From positions 1-32,778 of the forward strand of contig CAUZFZ010000126.1 in NCBI GenBank assembly GCA_963579025.1: a DNA stretch of 32,778 nucleotides. Direction: 5' to 3'. Position 1 is the stretch's first letter, and each line of letters begins with the position of its first letter. This DNA comes from CAUZFZ01 sp963579025 (GTDB lineage Bacteria > Planctomycetota > Planctomycetia > Planctomycetales > Planctomycetaceae). Both the position numbers and the translations under genes were made by a program. The notes below the pieces were generated by a model. That model ran no database searches and was not told where the DNA came from. It saw only the letters and a list, made by a program, of their open reading frames with translations. Shown in pieces: positions 1 to 8,274 of this stretch.

Positions 1-38
1 GGCGAGGCCTGCGTCGAGTCTTCGACTTCAGCCTCGCC
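1..38. repeat. two-tier palindromic hairpin
   Basis: Outer arms GGCGAGGC (1-8) and GCCTCGCC (31-38) are perfect complements; inside them GTCGA (13-17) and TCGAC (22-26) pair around a GTCT loop, with symmetric 4-nt internal loops. It lies at the window edge, so the gene it follows is not visible. No T-run follows, so an intrinsic terminator is not supported; a transcribed 3' hairpin or a REP-like repeat is more likely. Confidence 0.55.
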
Positions 39-100
39 TGGACAACATTCAATGAACTCTCCGCATCCTCGGGCCGCCCTCACTCAACTTGTGTGTAAGG

Positions 101-162
101 GTGAGGGTTGAAACCCCGGGCTATTTGACTACGTCCCTTCGGGACTGAAGTGTGCAACTTCA
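101..162. repeat. triple-hairpin intergenic repeat
   Basis: Three short hairpins stand in a row: GGGTT/AACCC (105-116), GTCCC-TTC-GGGAC (133-145) and TGAAGT-GTGCA-ACTTCA (146-162). On the minus strand this directly follows the stop of the nucleoside hydrolase gene. The reverse-strand reading (GTCCCGAAGGGAC, then ATAGCCCGGGG) resembles, from memory, a dispersed intergenic element of planctomycete and verrucomicrobial genomes; that resemblance is unverified. Confidence 0.45.
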
Positions 163-173
163 AAACCGCAGCG

Positions 174-1142
174 TCAGCCGCTTGTCTGCAGCACTCGGGC
201 GACGTAGTCGAATACTCCCTGGACGTCGACCTCATCGACGACGTCGATATTGGTCTGCCATCGAGGGATCCGGCGCTGATCGAAGACGGTCGCTCCTCGT
301 GTCAGATGACCTGCGGACTCGATTGCCAGATTCATCGGGCTGGACTCGAAGAATCGGGGCTCCGCAATGGCCACCAAAGCGGTCACCTCACGCAAAGGAA
401 GTCCTTCGAGACCCAGTTCCTCATGATGCGTTCGCAGAGCAAATGGCAGCAACTCGTCGAAGAACCACTTCAACTCGAACGGTCGCGTCTGCTTCAGACG
501 ATCGAACTGGTCGTAGCTCAAAGAGACTCGATTGGCGATATCAAGCGGCAACATCGTCCGTGTGGACGGCGACAGCAGTACGCTCGTGGCCGAGACGGTG
601 TCGGCGTAAATATTGAACTCAGCGGCGGCGGTGACGTCGCCCCCGGTACGCACGGCTCCTCCCATCACCACCAGACGCTGCAGCTGGTCGAGAAAATCCG
701 GAGCCAGTTCGCAAGCGACAGCAACATTCGACAGCGGACCCAGCGTCAGCAATGTCACCTCGTGAGGGTTGTTGCGGACCAGATCGATCAGGACTCGCGC
801 CGACTCATGTGGGTTGTGCAGTTCGACGAACGGCACTTCCGATTCGCCCAGGCCGTAATCACCATTCAGACGCAGCGGGTCGAGAAACCCCGGCGGATAG
901 TGGCCCGATCCCGTGAGCGTGAACTCTGGCCTGGGAGCGGATGACGCCCCTAGCCTTGGTCTCTTGGTCGGGTCGCTGGCTTCGACGACTGACAGAATGT
1001 TTTGAGTCGCCACCTGCCCATTGACACATCCTGGAACTGCCGTGACACCGATCAGGTCCAGGGATGGATCACGAAGAGCCAATGCAATGGCCAGCGCATC
1101 GCCGATGCCTGGATCGGCGTCAATGATCAGTTTTCTCGACAC
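174..1142 (-). CDS. nucleoside hydrolase (IUNH family), divergent active site
   Basis: This 322-aa protein has the length and fold signature of inosine-uridine-type nucleoside hydrolases, which split ribonucleosides into base and ribose using a Ca2+ bound by Asp residues. Visible motifs are DADPGIGDALA (residues 8-18), LGPLSNVA in the middle and EFNIYAD before the C-terminal third. The usual DxDPGxDD is changed: the first Asp of the DD pair is Gly14. The C-terminal HD pair normally found in the active site appears to be replaced by R-E in PLREVTALVA. Substrate range or activity may therefore differ. The start is GTG at 1142 with GGAGGAG just upstream. It stands alone, divergent from rpmI. Confidence 0.85.
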   Translation of the reverse strand: MSRKLIIDADPGIGDALAIALALRDPSLDLIGVTAVPGCVNGQVATQNILSVVEASDPTKRPRLGASSAPRPEFTLTGSGHYPPGFLDPLRLNGDYGLGESEVPFVELHNPHESARVLIDLVRNNPHEVTLLTLGPLSNVAVACELAPDFLDQLQRLVVMGGAVRTGGDVTAAAEFNIYADTVSATSVLLSPSTRTMLPLDIANRVSLSYDQFDRLKQTRPFELKWFFDELLPFALRTHHEELGLEGLPLREVTALVAIAEPRFFESSPMNLAIESAGHLTRGATVFDQRRIPRWQTNIDVVDEVDVQGVFDYVARVLQTSG

Positions 1143-1376
1143 GGCTCCTCCCGATTCAGCCAGGTCCTGATTTGCCAGGAATCGTACCCGTCACCCACGG
1201 GTGGTCAATCGGCAAATACGAGGCGTTCGGTGAGGATTTGCCCTTCCCGATCCATCGAACTGCGAGGACTGGAGCCGTGTGGCAGCGTTCATTCAGACAA
1301 CTGCACTATTTCGCATCAAGCTTAATCAGTCCGAATTTGTCTAACTGAATTGGAAGACAGGGCCAAATTGTCTCGC

Positions 1377-1406
1377 TGGCAATCATTCCGGTGAGACGCC
1401 TATACT
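1377..1406 (+). promoter_or_regulatory. possible promoter of rpmI-rplT
   Basis: TATACT at 1401-1406 is a good -10 hexamer, with a weak -35 candidate TGGCAA (1377-1382) 18 bp upstream. It lies about 160 bp before rpmI, leaving a long leader. The 425-base gap 1143-1567 holds no convincing gene; a small dyad ACCCGT/ACGGGT sits at 1186-1202. L20 often autoregulates through such leaders, but I did not identify its binding site. Confidence 0.3.
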
Positions 1407-1567
1407 TCCGCCCGGTTTCGCGCCGACATTGTTGGTGTGTGACCATTTTTCTCTTACGCAATTTGTGACGTGAGAGCGCCTCGGACACCGGCCCATGGAT
1501 TACTCCGCCGTCGCCGAACTCCGGGCGAAAGCCAGAATACTCCTGACAAAAGCACGGTGGTTGAGCT

Positions 1568-1768
1568 ATGCCTAAACAGAAGACACACAAGGGAATGAAG
1601 AAGCGCTTCAAGATCACGGCCTCGGGTAAGGCCACGAAGCGCAGCGCGTTCCGCGGTCACATCCTCAGCAAGAAGAACGGCAAACGGAAACGGCACCTGC
1701 GCGAAAACGAAATCATCACCGGTGCCGAGGCGAAGAAGATCATCGAGGGGCTCCGACCCGCTTCCTGA
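1568..1768 (+). CDS. rpmI: 50S ribosomal protein L35
   Basis: The 66-aa, strongly basic product has the L35 pattern: MPKQKTHKGMKKRFKITASG at the N-terminus, then a conserved KATKRSAFRGHILSKKNGKR segment and a RHLRE motif. Length is normal for the family (about 65 aa). It is a structural protein of the large ribosomal subunit. The start is ATG with a weak GGTGG seven bases upstream. It is followed after 61 bp by rplT, the usual partner. infC, which commonly precedes this pair, is absent; an unrelated divergent gene lies upstream. Confidence 0.97.
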   Translation: MPKQKTHKGMKKRFKITASGKATKRSAFRGHILSKKNGKRKRHLRENEIITGAEAKKIIEGLRPAS

Positions 1769-1829
1769 TTCGCACCTTTGTTTTCCCGCTGTCTGAAACC
1801 GCATACCCGCTGATGCTGAGGATATCAAA

Positions 1830-2198
1830 ATGAGAATTAAGTCTGGAAAAGCACGCCTCAGGTCGAAGAAGCGACTGTTTCGTGAGGCCAAAGGACGACG
1901 TGGCGCCCGGAGCAAACTGCTGCGGACCGTCAAAGAAACGATCATCCGCTCCCGCGTTTTCGCGACGCGCGACCGACGGGTGCGAAAGCGTGACTTCCGA
2001 CGACTGTGGATTATCCGGCTGAACGCCGCCTGCCGGGAACGCGGGCTGGCCTATTCCGCTTTCATCCACGGACTGTCGCTGGCCGGAATCGAGCTGAATC
2101 GCAAGTCGCTGAGCGAACTGGCGATCAACGAGCCGAACGTGTTCGACGAAATCATGGCGGTCGCGAAAGAGGCTCTGGCAAACAAAGAGGCTGCCTGA
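1830..2198 (+). CDS. rplT: 50S ribosomal protein L20
   Basis: The 122-aa product matches L20: a basic N-terminal arm with RSKKRLFREAKGRRGARS, then RDRRVRKRDFRRLWIIRLNA and AYSAFIHGLSLAGIELNRK, which bind 23S rRNA early in large-subunit assembly. L20 is also the translational autoregulator of its operon in several bacteria. The start is ATG with GAGGAT upstream. It ends just before a strong intrinsic terminator, so rpmI-rplT form a closed two-gene operon and pheS is probably transcribed separately. Confidence 0.97.
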   Translation: MRIKSGKARLRSKKRLFREAKGRRGARSKLLRTVKETIIRSRVFATRDRRVRKRDFRRLWIIRLNAACRERGLAYSAFIHGLSLAGIELNRKSLSELAINEPNVFDEIMAVAKEALANKEAA

Positions 2199-2248
2199 TC
2201 AGTCAGGTTCTAGTTGCACATGCTGTCGAGCGTGATTACTGAACCCGG

Positions 2249-2283
2249 CCCGCTGGAATGCCGTTTCCAGCGGGTCGTTTTTT
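2249..2283 (+). terminator. intrinsic terminator after rplT
   Basis: CCCGCTGGAA (2249-2258) pairs perfectly over 10 bp with TTCCAGCGGG (2265-2274); a run of six T follows at 2278-2283. It begins about 50 bp after the rplT stop. This is the clearest intrinsic terminator in the window. Confidence 0.9.
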
Positions 2284-2416
2284 GTCTCATGGCAGTTTTT
2301 CTCTGCGTGGCATCGCTGAGGTGCGAACACAATGTTCGAGAGGTGACTCGGGCATGAATCTCGTTCGACAAAAGACTCAACGCGTCGTCTGAATATACGA
2401 GTTCGGAGGCTGGCCG

Positions 2417-3430
2417 ATGGATCACGTCGCTGCGTTTCAGGATTACGAGCAGGCCGCACTGGGAGCCATCTCGGAGGCATCGGATGCCGACGGGCTCGAA
2501 CAGGTGCGGGTGGAGTTCCTCGGCAAGAAGAAGGGACGATTGAAAGAGTTGCAGTCCATCATGGGGAAGATCACGGCGGAAGAACGTCCGCAGGTCGGCA
2601 AGCTGTTTAACGAAGTCAAGCAGCGAGTTTCAGCAGCATACGACACGAGAAAGGCGGAACTGGAGAAGCCGAAGGCCTCCCTGACAGGGCTCGACATTAC
2701 GCTGCCCGGCACACCGTTCCGGCTCGGGAAGCGGCACCCGCTGATGCAGACGACCGAGGACTTCAAGGACATCATTGGACGATTCGGCTTCACGGTGGCC
2801 GACGGGCCGGAGATCGAGGACGAGTACCACAATTTCAAGGCACTCAATATTCCTGATGAGCATCCCGCCCGGGACCCGCTGGACAACTTCTACCTGGCGG
2901 CGGCCTGCTATGCCAACGGCCAAAGTTCATCAGAGCCTCGACTTCTGAGAAGCCAGACGTCGACGGTTCAGATTCGCGTCATGGAAAACGAAAAGCCCCC
3001 GATCCGCATCGTGTCTCTCGGGCGGGTGTATCGGCCGGACACGATCGATGCGACGCACTCATGCATGTTCCATCAGATGGAAGGTCTGATGATTGGCGAC
3101 GACGTGACCATGGCGCAGCTCAAGACAGTTCTGCGACTGTTTGCGGTCACGTATCTCGGGCAGGATGTCCATATACGCTTCCGGCCATCGTTTTTCCCAT
3201 TTACCGAGCCGTCCGTCGAAGTGGACATGAGCTGGGGCGAAGACTGGCTTGAGATCGGCGGAGCGGGGATGGTCGACCCGAACGTACTGCGTGCAGTCGG
3301 TTACGACCCTGACGTCGTCAGCGGCTTCGCATTCGGTCTGGGCATCGAACGATTCTGCATGCGCCGACATCAGATCACGGACATTCGACGCTTCTACGAA
3401 AACGACGTCCGCTTCCTCGCGCAGTTCTGA
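2417..3430 (+). CDS. pheS: phenylalanine--tRNA ligase alpha subunit
   Basis: The 337-aa protein is a full-length class II synthetase alpha chain that charges tRNA-Phe as an alpha2beta2 enzyme with PheT. An N-terminal coiled-coil arm (about 1-90) binds tRNA. The catalytic domain shows GKRHPLMQTTEDF (motif 1 area, about 104), FHQMEGL (218-224, motif 2), FRPSFFPFTEPS (255-266) and GFAFGLGIER (303-312, motif 3). The usual GMVHP is GMVDP (284-288). A small insertion (about 160-175) precedes the TSTVQIRVME strand. The ATG has GGAGG seven bases upstream. pheT does not follow; the next stretch is degenerate DNA, so the beta subunit must be encoded elsewhere. Confidence 0.96.
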   Translation: MDHVAAFQDYEQAALGAISEASDADGLEQVRVEFLGKKKGRLKELQSIMGKITAEERPQVGKLFNEVKQRVSAAYDTRKAELEKPKASLTGLDITLPGTPFRLGKRHPLMQTTEDFKDIIGRFGFTVADGPEIEDEYHNFKALNIPDEHPARDPLDNFYLAAACYANGQSSSEPRLLRSQTSTVQIRVMENEKPPIRIVSLGRVYRPDTIDATHSCMFHQMEGLMIGDDVTMAQLKTVLRLFAVTYLGQDVHIRFRPSFFPFTEPSVEVDMSWGEDWLEIGGAGMVDPNVLRAVGYDPDVVSGFAFGLGIERFCMRRHQITDIRRFYENDVRFLAQF

Positions 3431-3519
3431 TTAGCAGCAGACACAACGCTTCAGACTCATCACGCGACGAGCTCGTTCCTGATCCTGGTGGGAAGCCCCG
3501 AAGGCCCCGACACAGCCAT

Positions 3520-4308
3520 TCAGGAAGCACACGCTGCCTGGCGAGCATCCCGGCGCAACCAATATCCAGCAGGTGGCTGCACCGCAAGGGCGAACTGAAG
3601 CTGACCGGTGAGTAGTCGCACCTGGCCGGCCCCGAGGCCTTCTAGGCATGGCTGGAGCCTCTGAAAGACATCGACTGGGTGACAACAATGAAGACCGGCT
3701 GTTCGCCCGGCACGGCACACGCCTGGATAAGCGAGCCGCTGACAGCTTCGAGCAGATGTGTAACGGTTTCGATTTTCAGTCTTCCGCGAGCATCGCTGAA
3801 GGCGGTGTCTCTGCTCGAGAGGGTGGCTTCCCGGACGCGTTTGCAGTCGGGAAAGATCACCCAGCAGCTCGATCAGGCGCGCGATCACGGCGTCGTCAAG
3901 AACGCCGCCAATCCGACCGAGCACCAGAGCGCAGCGGCTGCGGATTTCCACGTTCTCATGATGCAGGCCGGCGCTCAAGGCCGGCACTGCGCCCGGCCCA
4001 ATGAGCAGCAGCGCCCGCTCAGCATGTCCAGCCAGTGGCGACTTCCACCGCAGGACGGTCACGCGCTCCTTTGCGTCGGCGAGTTGTTCGACGATCAGCG
4101 GGGCGACGGAGACGGCCGCCTCGCCCAGTTTGCCCAGTGCGACGATAGCGTTACCGCGTATCTGTCTGTCGTCGCTCTGCAATTGAGATCGCAATTGCTC
4201 GAGTTCGGCAGACTTGTTCGGAGCCGCAGAGACGTCACCGCTCCAGGATGTGCCCGCAAGCAGCAGGCCGATCACTCCCGCTTTCAATGCTGTACGAAGT
4301 CCATTCAT
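3520..4308 (-). pseudogene. truncated HEAT-repeat secreted protein
   Basis: The start at 4308 gives a signal peptide (MNGLRTALKAGVIGLLLAG, with SGDVSA before the mature part). Helical HEAT-type repeats follow to about residue 145 (RGNAIVALGKLGEAA, ALLLIGPGAVPAL, RCALVLGRIG, AVIARLIELLGD). After that, near 3860, the frame loses all repeat character and becomes a Cys/Arg/His-rich string typical of noncoding sequence, ending at 3520. HEAT proteins normally continue with repeats, so the gene seems to have lost its 3' half; a transposase relic lies just beyond the break. A short functional protein cannot be excluded. Confidence 0.55.
3574..3681 (+). pseudogene. fossil IS91-type (Y2) transposase fragment
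   Basis: One plus-strand frame reads WLHRKGELKLTGE, stop, SHLAGPEAF, stop, AWLEPLKDIDWV. From memory this matches the internal segment of IS91/ISCR-type transposases that ends in 'ADPxxFxxWLxPLxxxDWVVY'. Two TAG stops interrupt it, and neither the flanking transposase domains nor ends are recognisable, so it is a dead fragment of about 36 codons. Its position between pheS and the broken HEAT gene suggests that a past insertion caused the truncation. The rest of 3431-3860 shows no intact gene. Confidence 0.6.
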
Positions 4309-4535
4309 GGGGCAGCCCAAAACAAGAGACCTGGGACTATTCAGCACGTCGGTTCTCCCAGCGGATGCTCATCAATGAGTTGCTCGTAATGTGATCGCAA
4401 CGCCTTCCAGTCTGGCGGCGAGAGCAACATTGAGTACAGATCAAATGCGCGAGGCGCAAACAGACAAGGTCTGTGACATTCTGGAATGTGGCGGTGCAGC
4501 ACGGCGTCTCAAAGGGCCATCGCCGCCATGACAAC

Positions 4536-5615
4536 TCAATCACTCGTCCGGCTAACCAATTCGTCCCATGTCAGCCGCAATTTGGCTGCGTAGATCAGCC
4601 TGTCTCCGAGCTGTGCGCTTAAGCCGCTCCAGGCCGTCAGACTTTCTGTCCCTCGATTCACACACATCAGATTCACGTCGGCGTCCAGCAGTGCGCGGGC
4701 GAATTCGTTGTAGTTTGTGCCAAGGGCCGACGGCGGAGCATCCGTGCTGAACAGCGTCGTGCCCCGTACGTTACTGGTGATCACGTCGATCAACTGTGCA
4801 ATGCCGGGATCCTGGGCTTCCTGCACCAGCAAGTTGGCGGTAATCCCCATGCTGAAGACCACGGAATCGCAACGTACGGAATCAAACAGGTGTTTGTGCA
4901 TTTCGTTGATGCACTCGGCCACGATATGCAGTTCTGGATGCATGTTGTCGATCACGGCAACAGCCGACGCGACAATCGCATCGCTGGACGAATCGTCGTA
5001 TGACGTGGCCAGCACGATCGCGATTGCGGCGTCCATCGCATCGGCCCGTTCATACGTTTCGCGTTCGAGCACTGAGCCACGAATGAACATGACGTGCGAA
5101 TCATCCACGGGCAGCTCTTCCAGCCGGTCGCTGATGACGACGATGTCGCGTCCGCCGTAGTTCGGATCCGACCTCAGCTCACGCAGGAGTTGCGTGAGAC
5201 GTGCCTCGGACGGCACATTCACAATCAGAATGTGGTCTTTCATCAGAGCTCTGGACATGCCTCTTCTCCTCCGGCTTGCGAAACCAGCCAGTCCGTCGAT
5301 TGCCATTCCCAGCAGGAACGAAAAAGAGCCGAGGCCGACGAACACGATAAAGAAGATCGTTCCGATCCGCGCTCCCGCGCTGGAAGCCGACAGGTCACCG
5401 TAGCCGATGGTCGTGATTGAAATCAGGCTGTACCACACGGCATCGCCAAAGGTGATGGGAGAACCGGCTTCAGCGTGTGCCGGACCATCAAACACGTAAA
5501 AACACAGCGAGTTGCCAATGACAGAGGTCATCAGCAGTGTCAGCACGATACCGACACCCACGTGCCGCCTGGCCTGAACGCGGCGGTAAAAGCGCACGAG
5601 GTGAATAAGGTGCAT
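4536..5615 (-). CDS. two-helix potassium channel with RCK (TrkA-N) domain
   Basis: The 359-aa protein has two membrane helices (about 20-42 and 85-108) around a pore helix and the K+ selectivity filter TTIGYGD (68-74). A cytoplasmic RCK/TrkA-N domain starts near residue 125 (KDHILIVNVPSEARL). This is the MthK-like layout, with a second C-terminal lobe near 280-359. It should pass K+ across the inner membrane under control of a ligand. The GXGXXG nucleotide motif of the Rossmann fold is not canonical here, so the ligand is unclear. ATG 5615 has GGAAG seven bases upstream; a GTG at 5636 lacks a ribosome site. It is separated from phoB by about 325 bp. Confidence 0.9.
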   Translation of the reverse strand: MHLIHLVRFYRRVQARRHVGVGIVLTLLMTSVIGNSLCFYVFDGPAHAEAGSPITFGDAVWYSLISITTIGYGDLSASSAGARIGTIFFIVFVGLGSFSFLLGMAIDGLAGFASRRRRGMSRALMKDHILIVNVPSEARLTQLLRELRSDPNYGGRDIVVISDRLEELPVDDSHVMFIRGSVLERETYERADAMDAAIAIVLATSYDDSSSDAIVASAVAVIDNMHPELHIVAECINEMHKHLFDSVRCDSVVFSMGITANLLVQEAQDPGIAQLIDVITSNVRGTTLFSTDAPPSALGTNYNEFARALLDADVNLMCVNRGTESLTAWSGLSAQLGDRLIYAAKLRLTWDELVSRTSD

Positions 5616-5808
5616 GGCTCGACTTCCAGTCGACACGGAAACAACGAATCAACGCGGATTCAAGGCCTCGATCGATCCGAGGTCAAGCGACTTCGGACGT
5701 GCCCCTGCTTGTTCGGCGAGCCTCGCGGACAGATAATCCCGGCGAGATCGAGCCACTCACCTGATCCTGCCCGCCGACGGCATCCGGAAATGGCACGGAG
5801 CCGGCAGC

Positions 5809-5892
5809 ATGTTTTTCTCCGACCTGCACGTTCATTCGAAGTTCTCGCGTGCGACGAGTCCCAACGGCGACCTGGAACACATGGCGATGTGA
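5809..5892 (+). pseudogene. 5' stub of a PHP-domain gene
   Basis: ATG 5809 (GGAG eight bases upstream) opens a frame reading FFSDLHVHSKFSRATSPNGD then LEHMAM and stops at TGA. This matches the start of PHP-domain phosphoesterase-like proteins (DLHxHSxxSRATS, then LEHLAxWARRKG). The stop falls where Trp is expected, so TGG probably mutated to TGA. The following bases still hint at the next strand but the rest overlaps the antisense end of phoB and is gone. It is a gene remnant of 27 codons. Otherwise 5616-5940 holds nothing I can support. Confidence 0.65.
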
Positions 5893-5940
5893 GCACTGCG
5901 GAACGATCATTGCGGCCGACCTTTGACCGGCAGGACAGCG

Positions 5941-6624
5941 TCACGTTTGGAATCGATATCCGACACCCCGGACGGTCTCGATCAATTTGGATTTGTCTTC
6001 GAGCTTCTGCCGGAGAGCCCGGACATGAACGTCAATCGTTCGCTCCAGCGCATTCGCGTCTTCGCCTCGACTTCGATCAATCAATTCCAGCCGTGAATAC
6101 GTGCGGCCGGGATTTTGGGCCAGCGTCCATAGCAGACGAAACTCCGTCGGTGTGAGAATCAGCTCTGTGTCATCGCACGTGGCGGTGTGCCGTGTGCGGT
6201 CCATCGTGAGACCGTGTACCGACACCGTGTCGTGACTGGACTCCGTTGCCGACATACGTCTCAACAGGGCCTTGATGCGATGAATCAGCGGCTTCACCTT
6301 GAATGGTTTCGTGACGTAGTCGTCGGCTCCCATGTTGAAGCCGACAATCTCATCCACTTCCTCGCTGCGGGCCGTCAGCATCAGGATGCGAATGTCCTGA
6401 GTTTTTGGCCCGGCTCGCAACTGCTGGCAGACCTGCAGACCATCCATGCCGGGCAGCATCAGGTCCAGCACGACAAGGTCCGGTATCAGTTCCTGAGCGC
6501 GGCGCAGACCCGTCTGACCATCGTTCGCTGTCAGAACCTCGAAGCCCTCGTTGATCAGGTTATAGCTCAGCACTTCAACCAGGGCTGGTTCGTCTTCGAT
6601 AATCAGGACCGTCGGTTTCGTCAT
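5941..6624 (-). CDS. phoB: phosphate regulon response regulator PhoB-type
   Basis: The 227-aa protein has a receiver domain (1-120) with acidic pair E10-D11, phospho-acceptor D54 (VVLDLMLPGMDG), T84 and K106, followed by an OmpR/PhoB winged-helix DNA-binding domain (about 133-227) with LTPTEFRLLWTLAQNPGR and TIDVHVRALRQKLE. When phosphorylated by PhoR under phosphate starvation it should bind Pho boxes. Its ATG overlaps the phoU stop by four bases (ATGA), which implies translational coupling. It is the last gene of the pst-pho unit, far from its kinase gene at the other end. Confidence 0.95.
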   Translation of the reverse strand: MTKPTVLIIEDEPALVEVLSYNLINEGFEVLTANDGQTGLRRAQELIPDLVVLDLMLPGMDGLQVCQQLRAGPKTQDIRILMLTARSEEVDEIVGFNMGADDYVTKPFKVKPLIHRIKALLRRMSATESSHDTVSVHGLTMDRTRHTATCDDTELILTPTEFRLLWTLAQNPGRTYSRLELIDRSRGEDANALERTIDVHVRALRQKLEDKSKLIETVRGVGYRFQT

Positions 6625-7295
6625 ATCGGCTCAGATACCGATACAGTGCGGTGACGAATGATTTCACCTTCAATCAGATAGACCACGTCCTCGGCGATGT
6701 TCGTCGCGTGGTCGGCAACTCGCTCGATATGACGTGATGCCGAAAACAGATGCAACGCAGCTTCAACATAATCCGGCGATTCTCGCATTGCTGCCTGCAT
6801 TTCCTGAATGATCTCACGATTCAGCGCGTCGACATCGTCGTCATCCTTGCAGACCTGTCTGGCGCCGACACTGTCGAGTTCTACATAGCAGTCGATGCTG
6901 CGGTGAAGCATTTCGAGAGCCAGCTTGGACATATTCAGCAAACGGTCGGACACAACGATTTCTCTATTTCCAACCAGGCCCGCTCCTCGTTCAGCGATGT
7001 TGACGGCCAAATCGGCCACTCGTTCCAGTTCCCCCGAGATTTTCAGTACGGTCGTGATGCGTCGCAGGTCAGTTGCGACTGGCTGATAGAGCGCGAGAAT
7101 CTTCAGGCAGTCGTTTTCGATCTGCACGTCCAGGCGATCCATTTCATCGTCGGCTTCTCTCAGCTCATCCGCCAGATCGATGGCCGGCGAGCGTAGACCA
7201 CTCACTGCCCGGTGAATCATAGCTTCGGCCATCGAGCACATGTGCAGAATGTCGCGGTGCAGCCGCTCGATATCTCTGTTCTGGTGGATTGACAT
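6621..7295 (-). CDS. phoU: phosphate signalling protein PhoU
   Basis: The 224-aa all-helical protein has two three-helix PhoU repeats, each with the metal-binding signature: ELERVADLAVNIAE in the first half and HIERVADHATNIAED in the second. Length is typical. PhoU links PstB and PhoR and keeps the kinase off when phosphate is plentiful. It lies 65 bp after pstB and overlaps phoB. The ATG has GGAAGAG somewhat far upstream and AGAGG very close, so ribosome binding may be weak or coupled. Confidence 0.95.
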   Translation of the reverse strand: MSIHQNRDIERLHRDILHMCSMAEAMIHRAVSGLRSPAIDLADELREADDEMDRLDVQIENDCLKILALYQPVATDLRRITTVLKISGELERVADLAVNIAERGAGLVGNREIVVSDRLLNMSKLALEMLHRSIDCYVELDSVGARQVCKDDDDVDALNREIIQEMQAAMRESPDYVEAALHLFSASRHIERVADHATNIAEDVVYLIEGEIIRHRTVSVSEPI

Positions 7296-7360
7296 GCCTC
7301 TGGGCTCTTCCGTCAGTGTCTCTGGTATGCAATCGCACGACCGTCAATGAGTCGCAAGAA

Positions 7361-8266
7361 CTATCCGAAGCGGCCGGTGATGTAGTCTTCGGTCTGCTTT
7401 TCCGTCGGATTCGTAAACAGCTTCCTGGTGTCACCGGTTTCGACCAGCACGCCCTGGAAAAAGAAAGCCGTCTCCTGACTGACGCGTGCCGCCTGCTGCA
7501 TGTTGTGGGTCACGATGACGATCGTGTAGTTCTGCCGAAGCTCGAAGATCAGGTCTTCCACGCGAGCTGTTGACGCCGGATCAAGGGCCGAGGCAGGTTC
7601 GTCCATCAGAATGACGTCTGGACTCGTGGCGAGTGTGCGTGCGATACACAAACGCTGCTGCTGTCCTCCCGAAAGCGCCATCGCCGAATCGTTCAGCCGG
7701 TCCTTAACCTCGTCCCACAATGCAGCTCGTTTCAGAGACTCTTCGACGATCTCCTCAAGCCGCGGCCGGCTTCTAAGACCGGCGACTTTGGGACCGTAGG
7801 CCACGTTATCGAAGATTGATTTGGGAAACGGAGTGGACTTCTGGAAAACCATCCCCACGCGCTTTCGAAGCAGAACGACATCGATTTCCGGAGCATACAC
7901 GTCCGTCCGTTCCAGCAGCACGTCGCCAGTGTGCCGAGTGCCTTCGATAATGTCGTTCATCCGATTGAGAGTTCGCAGGTACGTACTCTTGCCACAACCT
8001 GAGGGGCCAATCAATGCGGTCACCGACTTCTCAGGAATGTCGAGTGAGACATCGAATAGAACCTGATTGTCTCCATAGAAGAAATTCAGATTCTTCGTGC
8101 AAATCTTCACAGTGGACCCAGCCGCGACTGCGGACTCGTCGCCAACTGCCGGTTGTGAAACTCGCACGGGCACACAGGCGAACGAATTCTCCGCCTTTGA
8201 AACCGTGTTCTGTTGCACTTCGGCGGCAAAGACGTCCGGCTTCGGGTTGTTGAGCGTCGCATTCAT
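7361..8266 (-). CDS. pstB: phosphate ABC transporter ATPase
   Basis: The ATPase of the Pst phosphate importer. Counted from the GTG at 8281, it shows Walker A GPSGCGKST (92-100), the ABC signature LSGGQQQR (about 203), Walker B VILMDEP with ASALDP, and H-loop VTHNMQQAARVS. It carries an N-terminal extension of about 50 residues before the ABC fold. Two starts are possible: GTG 8281, which overlaps the pstA stop, and ATG 8266, eight bases after it; neither has a clear ribosome site and I chose ATG. The core is canonical for PstB (QQQRLCIARTLA). Confidence 0.95.
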   Translation of the reverse strand: MNATLNNPKPDVFAAEVQQNTVSKAENSFACVPVRVSQPAVGDESAVAAGSTVKICTKNLNFFYGDNQVLFDVSLDIPEKSVTALIGPSGCGKSTYLRTLNRMNDIIEGTRHTGDVLLERTDVYAPEIDVVLLRKRVGMVFQKSTPFPKSIFDNVAYGPKVAGLRSRPRLEEIVEESLKRAALWDEVKDRLNDSAMALSGGQQQRLCIARTLATSPDVILMDEPASALDPASTARVEDLIFELRQNYTIVIVTHNMQQAARVSQETAFFFQGVLVETGDTRKLFTNPTEKQTEDYITGRFG

Positions 8267-8274
8267 AAGTGGGT

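Noticed and set aside
5890..5892. Selenocysteine in the PHP-like stub
   Set aside because: The family has Trp, not Cys, at this site, and the rest of the gene is missing; a TGG-to-TGA mutation in a dead gene is simpler.
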